Below, piece by piece: positions 1-5,373 of a stretch of DNA of 6,369 nt (the first letter of the stretch is position 1; every line of letters begins with the position of its first letter). A program made the translations under genes and the position numbers. This DNA is from Acidimicrobiia bacterium (GTDB lineage Bacteria > Actinomycetota > Acidimicrobiia > IMCC26256 > JAENVU01), in the NCBI GenBank assembly GCA_025357995.1, contig JANYLF010000204.1, forward strand, positions 1 through 6,369, given 5' to 3'. Below the pieces are notes generated by a model. The model saw nothing but the letters and a program-made list of their open reading frames with translations, did not search any database and was not told where the DNA came from.

Positions 1-212
1 CCCGAGTTGACCGCCGTGTTGTGGCGCCGCACTGGATGGAGCCATGAGCAGTACTACGAGTGGTCGAACGCGATGTCGCGGAACACGGTCTCGCCGTGAA
101 ACGTGGTGGGCATCACGAAGGCGCGTTGGTCCCGCAACATCGCGTTCGACCACTCGTAGTACTGCTCATGGCTCCATCCAGTGCGGCGCCACAACACGGC
201 GGTCAACTCGGG
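1..212. repeat. 76-bp perfect inverted repeat (fold-back) at window edge
   Basis: Bases 1-76 are an exact reverse complement of bases 137-212, with a 60-bp spacer at 77-136. One mismatch follows (77 against 136), then four more complementary bases (78-81 against 132-135). The right arm is ordinary coding sequence of the minus-strand decarboxylase, about residues 386-410. The left arm holds the same codons on the plus strand, so it looks like a copied, flipped piece of the gene. It supplies the last seven codons and the stop of the decarboxylase frame. The repeat may extend left beyond the window. Its position exactly at base 1 and its perfect identity fit an assembly or amplification fold-back chimera; a real inverted duplication is possible. 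Confidence 0.95.
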
Positions 213-1367
213 ATGAAGAATCAACTCCAGATGCGGCGCCGCGTCGATGCGACGGGCGGCGTCCCGCGCGATGTCGAGCGTGGCCTCTACGGCATCGCGA
301 TACGCGTCGGTGCCGTGCACCGCGAGTGAGAACCAGAACGGGAGGCCGCGGGCGCGGCGAGTGAGGTGGTATGCGTAGTCAGCGGGGTTCCACTCCTCGG
401 TAGCGCGCATCGAGTCGAGGTACGGGGCCATCTGCGAGTGTGCATGGCGTGCGGTCTCCGGATTTCGGTAGAGCAACGCGGCGCAGTCGAACGGTGCGAA
501 CAACCATTTGTGGGGGTCGACGACGAACGAATCCGCGCGCTCGATGCCCGCGAAGTGATCGCGGATGCTCGGCGCGGCGAGGCCGGCAAGCCCGTAGGCG
601 CCGTCGACGTGCACCCAGAGCGCGCGTTCGTGGGCGACATCGGCGATTCCGGCGAGGTCGTCGATGGATCCGCTATTGGTGGTGCCGGCCGTGGCCACCA
701 CGGCGAAGATCGAGCCGGCGTCGGGGTCGGCGTCGAGGGCCGCACGCAGCGCCTCGCCGGTGAGCCGGTCGTCGGGGCCGGTCGGGATGGTGAGCGCGTC
801 CACGTCCATGATGCGCAGGGTGTTCACGAGCGACGAATGGGCTTGGTCGGCGAGCGCGACCCGCCAACGCGGAGGGCGGTCGCGCGTCTCCGCGATACTG
901 GCACGCGCGGCGACGAGTGCCGAGAGATTCGCCGCCGAGCCGCCGGATACGAAGACGCCGCCGGACGTACTGGGGAACTCGGCGAGGTCTGCGAGCCAGC
1001 GCAGCGCTTGGTTCTCGGCATAGATCGCGCCCGCACCTTCGAGCCAGTCACTCGCGCAGATCGCGGACGACGACACGATCACGTCGAAGAGTTGGCTCGC
1101 CTTCGTGGGCGCGACCGGAATGAACGAAAGGAACGCCGGGCTATCGGCGGAGATGCAGGCGGGCGCGAGCACGTCGCGGAACCATCCGATGACCTGTTCG
1201 GGGTCGTGGCCGGCCGCGGAGATCGTCGGGCCGACCGCGGCGTCGAGCTCGGCCAACGACATCGGGTGATCGAGCGGTACGGGGTCGAGGCGCAGGCGCT
1301 GAGTGGCGTAACCAAAGCAGAGCTGCGCCATCTTTTCGGTCGCGGTGTCGTAGTGGTGCATTTGCAT
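54..1367 (-). CDS. Group II PLP-dependent amino-acid decarboxylase, C-terminus replaced by fold-back sequence
   Basis: A cytosolic fold-type I PLP enzyme of the aromatic-amino-acid/glutamate decarboxylase family, expected to release CO2 from an L-amino acid and give an amine. The substrate cannot be told from sequence. Visible marks are a phosphate-binding SGGSAAN (141-147), the ring-stacking His177 in QAHSS, TAGTTNSG (226-233), the PLP-nitrogen aspartate D255 in HVDGAYG, and the Schiff-base lysine K287 in DPHKW. The region before SGGSAAN (SDWLEGAGAIYAENQ, 106-120) departs from the usual SPA-TELE motif, so it is a divergent member. The ATG start has GGGAG 8 nt upstream. After RAFVMPTTFHGETVFR (415-430) homologues normally continue with a motif like LCFVNP. 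Here D431-S437 and the stop come from the inverted arm, so the true C-terminus is missing. The gene lies 34 bp downstream of the helicase gene, probably in one transcript. Confidence 0.85.
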   Translation of the reverse strand: MQMHHYDTATEKMAQLCFGYATQRLRLDPVPLDHPMSLAELDAAVGPTISAAGHDPEQVIGWFRDVLAPACISADSPAFLSFIPVAPTKASQLFDVIVSSSAICASDWLEGAGAIYAENQALRWLADLAEFPSTSGGVFVSGGSAANLSALVAARASIAETRDRPPRWRVALADQAHSSLVNTLRIMDVDALTIPTGPDDRLTGEALRAALDADPDAGSIFAVVATAGTTNSGSIDDLAGIADVAHERALWVHVDGAYGLAGLAAPSIRDHFAGIERADSFVVDPHKWLFAPFDCAALLYRNPETARHAHSQMAPYLDSMRATEEWNPADYAYHLTRRARGLPFWFSLAVHGTDAYRDAVEATLDIARDAARRIDAAPHLELILHPELTAVLWRRTGWSHEQYYEWSNAMLRDQRAFVMPTTFHGETVFRDIAFDHS

Positions 1368-1375
1368 CGGCGGTG

Positions 1376-1380
1376 CTCCC
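1376..1380 (-). promoter_or_regulatory. Ribosome binding site of the PLP decarboxylase gene
   Basis: On the minus strand GGGAG lies 8 nt before the ATG at 1367. This supports that start over the second in-frame ATG two codons later. It also shows that this gene, inside a likely operon, uses a Shine-Dalgarno site, unlike the helicase gene upstream. Confidence 0.6.
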
Positions 1381-1401
1381 GTCGTTGGCGGTCCCTACCC
1401 G

Positions 1402-3423
1402 CTAGTGATCGACGGACTCGCTGTGTTCGCCGATGATTTCGAGGACCGCGGCACCGTAGCGCTCCAACTTCACCGGTCCGACACCGGCGATCTCGAGGAG
1501 CTGCGCGCCACTCGCCGGGCGCGCCCCGGCCACTGCCCGCAACGACTTGTTGTCGAAGACGACGTACGCCGGGACGCCGGCGGCCCGCGCGACGTCGCGT
1601 CGCCAGGTGACGAGCGCATCGAACAATCGTCGGTCAGTGGGGGAGAGGTCCGACTCGGCGAGCTGTTGGAGCGCGGCGCGGGCCTGACGGGCGCCGCGCC
1701 GATTCACCGCGGGGTCGGGCGCGGGTTCCGGTTCTCCGGAGATGGCTCGTTCGATCTCCGCGAGGTATGGGCTCGGCGTGCGGGTGCTCACGCGGTCGCC
1801 GCGGTCGCGCCGCCCCGCCCACGACATGTGGAGCGCGCGCTGGGCGCGACTCAACGCGACGTAGAGCAAGCGTCGTTCTTCGTCGAGCGCGGCCGAATCG
1901 CCGCTGGCATGGGAGATGGGGACCAAGCCCTTTTCGAGTCCGGCCACGAAGACGGTGTCCCACTCCAAACCCTTGGCGCGGTGAAAAGTGAGGAGGTCCA
2001 CCGCGTCGCTCGCGATTCCACCGTCGTCCTGGCCGCGCAGTGACGTACGCAGGAAGTCGAAGAACTCGGGGACCGAGCCGCGGCCGCTGGCGACGCTCAG
2101 GTACTCGCGCCCGAGTTGCGCGATCGCGTCGCGGTGGGTGCGGGCGTCGTCGGAACCGTTGGCGGCGTCGGTGACGAGATCGGTGAGGTGCTCGGTGAAC
2201 TCGCGGCGCGGTGCAGCCGCGGCGAGCTCCTCCAGCGACTCCAAAGCGAGTTTCACTTCGGGCCGATCGAGGAAGGCGGCGTCGCCCCGCACGCGGAACG
2301 GGATCCCGGCGCGGCGCAGCGTCTCCTCGAATGGTGCCGATTGCGCGTTCACCCGGTACAGCACGGCCATCGTGGTCCACGGTCGGCTCGGGCCGAACGC
2401 GGCGCGCAACGCCTGGGCCACACCCCGTGCTTCACTTTCGGCGTCCGCGAATTTCGTGATCGTGGGCGCGGGCCCGGTGATGCCGACGGCGCGCACCTCG
2501 GCTCGTTCTCGGCGGGGGAGCACCGCACGCGCGGCGTCGACGATCTCGGGGGTCGAGCGATAGTTCACGTCGAGACGGACGGTCGTGGCGCCGGGAAAGT
2601 GTTCGCCGAAGCGCGTCAAGTAGCCGGGATCGGCGCCGGCGAAGGAATAGATCGCCTGATCGGGGTCACCCACCACACATACGTCGTCGCGCTCGCCGAG
2701 CCACGCGCGCAGGAGCCGAAGCTGCGCGCGGCTCACGTCCTGGAACTCGTCGACGAAGAGGTGACGGAAGCGCCACCGTTGCGTCGCCGCGAATTCCGTG
2801 TCGCCTTCCAGTGCCTGGGCCGTGAGGCGCACCAGATCGTCGAAGTCGATGACGTGACGCTTCTTCTTCTCGTCCTGGTACTTGCGGTAGACGTCGGCCA
2901 CGCGGTCGAGATGCATCGAAGGTGTTCGGCCCGCACTCGTGGCGGCCTCGGTGTACGCCGACGGGCCGACCAATCGTGCCTGCGCCCACTCGATCTCACC
3001 TGCGACTTCGGTGATCGCAATGGTGAGTTGCGGCCCGCGCTTCGCGCCGATGAGGGGCGCGAGGACGCGTGCTTTGCGATCGAGCAATCCGGGCATCGAC
3101 GTGCCGCGGTGATCGTGAAGCGCGCGGAGCTGCGCGAGCGCGACGGCATGGAAGGTGCCCGCGGTCAGACCGTCTCGCACTCCGAGCCGACGCAAACGCG
3201 CACGGAGCTCACCCGCGGCCTTGCGCGTGAAGGTGAGCGCGAGCACGTGACTCGGTTCAATCGACTCGGTGATCGCGTGCCAGGCGATGCGCCGGGTGAG
3301 GACGCGCGTCTTGCCCGAGCCGGCCGGCGCAAGGATCGCGAGCGGCAGGCTCGACTCGACGACCGCCCCACGCTGGGACGCGTCGAGGTCGGCAAGGAGT
3401 TGCTCGGCGGTCGCGGTGGGCAC
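1402..3423 (-). CDS. UvrD2-like superfamily 1A DNA helicase with C-terminal HRDC domain
   Basis: An ATP-dependent 3'-5' DNA helicase of the UvrD/Rep/PcrA family, expected to act in DNA repair or replication-fork upkeep. All SF1A motifs are readable: Q-motif Gln17, Walker A APAGSGKT (32-39), motif Ia LTFTRKAAGELR (63-74), Walker B DEFQD (225-229), motif III GDPDQAIYSFAGA (252-264), motif IV VNYRST (286-291), motif V TFHRAKGLEWD (479-489) and motif VI EERRLLYVALSRA (515-527). An HRDC-type domain fills about 590-670, with SDLSPTDRRLFDALVTWR at its start and IAGVGPVKLERYG near its end. The order matches actinobacterial UvrD2 and the length (673 aa) is close to it. Mycobacterial UvrD2 has a tetracysteine linker before HRDC, but this protein has only one cysteine (C249). 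The start is GTG at 3421-3423, the only start codon after an in-frame TAG four codons upstream. No good Shine-Dalgarno site is seen; a TAGCGT 6 nt upstream suggests a leaderless transcript. Confidence 0.93.
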   Translation of the reverse strand: MPTATAEQLLADLDASQRGAVVESSLPLAILAPAGSGKTRVLTRRIAWHAITESIEPSHVLALTFTRKAAGELRARLRRLGVRDGLTAGTFHAVALAQLRALHDHRGTSMPGLLDRKARVLAPLIGAKRGPQLTIAITEVAGEIEWAQARLVGPSAYTEAATSAGRTPSMHLDRVADVYRKYQDEKKKRHVIDFDDLVRLTAQALEGDTEFAATQRWRFRHLFVDEFQDVSRAQLRLLRAWLGERDDVCVVGDPDQAIYSFAGADPGYLTRFGEHFPGATTVRLDVNYRSTPEIVDAARAVLPRRERAEVRAVGITGPAPTITKFADAESEARGVAQALRAAFGPSRPWTTMAVLYRVNAQSAPFEETLRRAGIPFRVRGDAAFLDRPEVKLALESLEELAAAAPRREFTEHLTDLVTDAANGSDDARTHRDAIAQLGREYLSVASGRGSVPEFFDFLRTSLRGQDDGGIASDAVDLLTFHRAKGLEWDTVFVAGLEKGLVPISHASGDSAALDEERRLLYVALSRAQRALHMSWAGRRDRGDRVSTRTPSPYLAEIERAISGEPEPAPDPAVNRRGARQARAALQQLAESDLSPTDRRLFDALVTWRRDVARAAGVPAYVVFDNKSLRAVAGARPASGAQLLEIAGVGPVKLERYGAAVLEIIGEHSESVDH

Positions 3424-3429
3424 ACCTGC

Positions 3430-3435
3430 ACGCTA
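3430..3435 (-). promoter_or_regulatory. Putative -10 element of the helicase gene (leaderless start)
   Basis: The minus strand reads TAGCGT, a fit to TANNNT, with 6 nt between it and the GTG start of the helicase gene. Transcription would begin at or next to the start codon, giving a leaderless mRNA. No TTGACA-like -35 is seen at 17 nt; that position holds the palindrome at 3453-3460. Confidence 0.45.
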
Positions 3436-3452
3436 CCGACCGGGTGTGACAT

Positions 3453-3460
3453 CCGCGCGG
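3453..3460. promoter_or_regulatory. 8-bp palindrome at the exact centre of the divergent promoter region
   Basis: CCGCGCGG is its own reverse complement and is centred at 3456.5. That is also the midpoint of the two divergent start codons (3423 and 3490) and of the two candidate -10 elements. With 17-nt spacers it falls on the -35 position of both promoters. It could be a shared operator, a non-standard -35 region, or chance in GC-rich DNA. Confidence 0.35.
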
Positions 3461-3477
3461 GTCTGGAGGGGCGCTCG

Positions 3478-3483
3478 TAGCAT
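3478..3483 (+). promoter_or_regulatory. Putative -10 element of the PH-domain gene (leaderless start)
   Basis: TAGCAT fits TANNNT and lies 6 nt before the ATG at 3490, the same spacing as on the opposite side. The nearest purine-rich stretch, GGAGGGG at 3465-3471, is 18 nt from the ATG, too far for a normal ribosome binding site. This favours a leaderless transcript. Confidence 0.5.
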
Positions 3484-3489
3484 GCGCCC

Positions 3490-4161
3490 ATGCCTCCTTA
3501 TCCCGAGAAGCTGATCAACGAGGGCGAGTCGGTGGTGCTCGACCTCAAGCCGCACTGGTGGTTCTTCTGGAAGCACATTGCCGTGGGCGGTGGACTCCTG
3601 GTGGCGATGATCGTGTGGGTCGGCCCGCTCAACAGTTCGAACTGGGCGAAGTTCCCGATCGCGATTGCGATCGTCGTGTACGTCGCGTTCGTGATCGTCA
3701 AGTACCTCACCTGGACCTACACCCATTTCGTGCTCACCGACCGTCGTGTCATCTCACGGTCGGGGATCATCTCCAAGCGCGGCACCGAGGTTCCGCTCGA
3801 TCGCGTCAACAACATCGACTTCAGCCAGAGATTCTGGGAACGGCTCATCGGCGCGGGCGATCTCAGCATCGAGTCGGCAGGCAAGGATGGTCAGAGCCAC
3901 TTCGAGAACGTGCGCCACCCCGACATGGTGCAACAGGAGATCTACCGGCAGATGGAAGTGAACAGTCGACGCCAAGCCGGATGGCACGCCGACGCGATCG
4001 CGCAGGCGAATCCCGGCCTGGGCGCGCCGCCCACCGCCGCGCCGGGCGCCGTTCCCGACGTCGCGGATCAGATCGCGAAGTTGGCGACGCTGCACGATCA
4101 GGGTGCGATCACCACGGAGGAGTTCGAGGCGAAGAAGGCAGAACTCCTCGACCGGATGTAA
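3490..4161 (+). CDS. Bacterial PH-domain (DUF304/YdbS-like) membrane protein with C-terminal SHOCT domain
   Basis: A 223-residue inner-membrane protein of unknown exact role. A short cytosolic N-terminus (1-26) is followed by two hydrophobic helices at about 27-46 and 55-74, then a bacterial PH (bPH2) domain at about 77-155. That domain shows the typical start TWTYTHFVLTDRRVISRSG and the motif VPLDRVNNIDFSQRFWERL (101-119). A proline/alanine-rich linker (about 170-190) leads to a SHOCT motif, IAKLATLHDQGAITTEEFEA (195-214) ending KKAELLDRM. SHOCT is a short oligomerisation-type module often found at protein ends. No signal peptide is seen; the helices should place the PH domain in the cytosol. 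ATG 3490 is the only start after an in-frame TAG at 3478-3480. It is divergent from the helicase gene and 6 bp ahead of the BtuF-like gene, so the two probably share a transcript. Confidence 0.9.
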   Translation: MPPYPEKLINEGESVVLDLKPHWWFFWKHIAVGGGLLVAMIVWVGPLNSSNWAKFPIAIAIVVYVAFVIVKYLTWTYTHFVLTDRRVISRSGIISKRGTEVPLDRVNNIDFSQRFWERLIGAGDLSIESAGKDGQSHFENVRHPDMVQQEIYRQMEVNSRRQAGWHADAIAQANPGLGAPPTAAPGAVPDVADQIAKLATLHDQGAITTEEFEAKKAELLDRM

Positions 4162-4167
4162 CAACCC

Positions 4168-4851
4168 ATGAACGTGCGCGTCGTGTCGCTCGTGCCTTCC
4201 GCGACCGAGTCGCTGCTCGCGCTCGGTGTCACGCCGATCGCGTGTACGCGATTCTGTGAGCAGGCCGGACTGCCCACGGTCGGCGGTACGAAAGATCCGG
4301 ACGTCGCGGCAATCATCGAGCTTGCGCCCGATGTGGTCGTCGTCAACGACGAGGAGAATCGTCGTGAAGACGCGGACGCGCTCGTAGCGGCGGGACTCAC
4401 CGTGCACTCGATGTCGCCGCGGACGGTCGACGATGTCGGGCCCGCGCTGGCGGAACTCGCCCGCCGTGTCGGTACGTTCGCGCCGCGGTTCGAACCTCTG
4501 GCGCCGATGGCGTCGTGCGGGACCGCCGTCACGTTCGTGTGGCGTCGGCCCTGGATGACCCAATCCGGCGATACCTACGGCTCGTCGGTCTTGGCGCGTC
4601 TCGGCTGGGACAATCCGTTCGTCGACGACCCGGTTCGCTATCCCGTGACCGATCTCACATTGCTGAAAGATTGCCCACCGGATGTGGTGGTGCTCCCGAG
4701 CGAGCCGTATCCTTTTGCGGAGCGTCATGTTCCGGAGGTCGCCGCCGCGATTCCGACCGCCCGCATCGTTCTGGTGGATGGTCGCGATGTGTTCTGGTGG
4801 GGATTCCGAACTCCGACCGCGTTGGCTCGGCTCGTAATGGTCGTCCGATAA
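4168..4851 (+). CDS. BtuF/TroA-like helical-backbone metal or cobalamin binding protein, no signal peptide
   Basis: A 227-residue protein of the helical-backbone substrate-binding family (COG0614-like, related to BtuF and siderophore-binding proteins). Readable family marks are VSLVPSATESLLALG (6-20), VGGTKDPD (38-45), an LAPDVVVVNDEENRREDAD stretch (52-70), WRRPWMTQSGDTYGS (125-139), LPSEPYPF (176-183) and VDGRDVFWWG (203-212). Most relatives are exported and partner an ABC importer. This one begins at the first beta strand with no signal peptide or lipobox, and no permease or ATPase gene is next to it. It is therefore likely cytosolic and may bind a corrinoid or metal in a role other than uptake. 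It starts 6 bp after the PH/SHOCT gene with only a weak GGA-type ribosome site, suggesting translational coupling. The ligand is not determined by sequence. Confidence 0.85.
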   Translation: MNVRVVSLVPSATESLLALGVTPIACTRFCEQAGLPTVGGTKDPDVAAIIELAPDVVVVNDEENRREDADALVAAGLTVHSMSPRTVDDVGPALAELARRVGTFAPRFEPLAPMASCGTAVTFVWRRPWMTQSGDTYGSSVLARLGWDNPFVDDPVRYPVTDLTLLKDCPPDVVVLPSEPYPFAERHVPEVAAAIPTARIVLVDGRDVFWWGFRTPTALARLVMVVR

Positions 4852-4962
4852 ATCTCGGATCATCCGTCGTCATAGCCCTTCGTACGTGTGGCGTAGAATG
4901 TCCGATTCACCGCACGGACGCGATGACAATTTCGAGCATGGACGCACCTCATTGGGGACACC
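4852..4962 (+). other. Intergenic gap before the SpeD-like gene
   Basis: This 111-bp gap separates two plus-strand genes and is the longest non-coding stretch after the divergent region. It holds a TAGAAT hexamer and a 5-bp stem (4900-4904 with 4915-4919, 10-nt loop) without a T-run. It probably contains the promoter of the SpeD-acyltransferase pair. No riboswitch or intrinsic terminator was recognised. Confidence 0.5.
4894..4899 (+). promoter_or_regulatory. Possible -10 element for the SpeD-like/acyltransferase pair
   Basis: TAGAAT fits the TANNNT consensus and would start transcription near 4906, leaving a leader of about 57 nt before the GTG at 4963. No convincing -35 lies 16-18 nt upstream, so the call rests on one hexamer. 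Confidence 0.3.
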
Positions 4963-5373
4963 GTGGGAGGCGTCATTCCAGTGCACGATGCACCGTTCAT
5001 CGCGAGCAAGTCGCCGCTCGGCGATGCGAACTTCCCTGACCTCGCACCGGACATCCTCCGCCAGCGACTGGTCATCGAGGGGATTCCGTCGGGACCGATC
5101 GACGATGCCGCGATCGTCAGCTACCTGAACGGATTGAGTGACTGTTGCGGGATGGTGGCGTTGCTCGAGCCGGTGACGCATCGTTCGCCGCAGTTCGGCT
5201 GGGCGGGTTGGATCCATTGGGAGACCTCGGGGGCGCATTTCTACGCGTGGGACTCGCCACGAATGTTCTTTAGCGTGGACATCTACACGTGCAAGGCGTT
5301 CGATCCGGTGGACGCGCTCACCTTCACGAGCGAGTTCTTCCGTGCGAGTCAGCTCGTGGCGAAGGAGTTCTGA
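4963..5373 (+). CDS. SpeD-like (AdoMet decarboxylase family) small pyruvoyl enzyme, divergent active site
   Basis: A 136-residue protein resembling class 1B S-adenosylmethionine decarboxylases (SpeD), self-cleaving pyruvoyl enzymes of polyamine synthesis. The conserved core is RQRLVIEG (33-40), CCGMVALLEPVTH (61-73), GWIHWETSGAHFYAWDSP (82-99) and FFSVDIYTCKAFDP (102-115). Aligning W96 and VDIYTC with the canonical ESHxSxHTWPE...VDxFTC puts S89 at the pyruvoyl-forming serine and C110 at the proton-donor cysteine. The canonical ESH reads TSG here, and the second histidine position holds Y94, with H92 two residues earlier. The substrate may therefore not be AdoMet; some SpeD homologues decarboxylate arginine or ornithine. 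GTG 4963 has GGGGA only 4 nt upstream. GTG 4981 (residue 7) has GGGAGG 10 nt upstream and is an alternative. The stop overlaps the acyltransferase ATG as TGATG. Confidence 0.72.
   Translation: MGGVIPVHDAPFIASKSPLGDANFPDLAPDILRQRLVIEGIPSGPIDDAAIVSYLNGLSDCCGMVALLEPVTHRSPQFGWAGWIHWETSGAHFYAWDSPRMFFSVDIYTCKAFDPVDALTFTSEFFRASQLVAKEF
5362..5367 (+). promoter_or_regulatory. Ribosome binding site setting the acyltransferase start
   Basis: AAGGAG lies 5 nt before ATG 5373, inside the last codons of the SpeD-like gene. It is the strongest Shine-Dalgarno match noted in the window and decides the start over an in-frame ATG at 5289. Confidence 0.8.

Noticed and set aside
44..364. Short plus-strand open frames beginning inside the left inverted arm
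   Set aside because: They read through the fold-back and antisense to the decarboxylase, with arginine/serine/threonine-rich products.
366..1436. 356-codon open frame on the plus strand across the decarboxylase gene
   Set aside because: It is antisense to conserved PLP-enzyme motifs and its product is low-complexity and arginine/glycine-rich.
2116..3480. 454-codon open frame on the plus strand across the helicase gene
   Set aside because: It is antisense to a helicase with all SF1 motifs intact, and its product is rich in arginine, glycine and glutamate without a recognisable domain. Long shadow frames are expected in GC-rich DNA.
3754..4863. 369-codon open frame on the minus strand across the PH/SHOCT and BtuF-like genes
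   Set aside because: The two plus-strand genes have clear domains; the minus frame is arginine/histidine-rich and without motifs.
4900..4919. Small hairpin GTCCG/CGGAC in the gap before the SpeD-like gene
   Set aside because: A 5-bp stem with a 10-nt loop and no following T-run is too weak to call a terminator or riboswitch.
5289..5372. Upstream ATG start for the acyltransferase at 5289
   Set aside because: It would overlap the SpeD-like gene by 85 bases, encodes no conserved extra sequence, and lacks the strong AAGGAG site that precedes ATG 5373.
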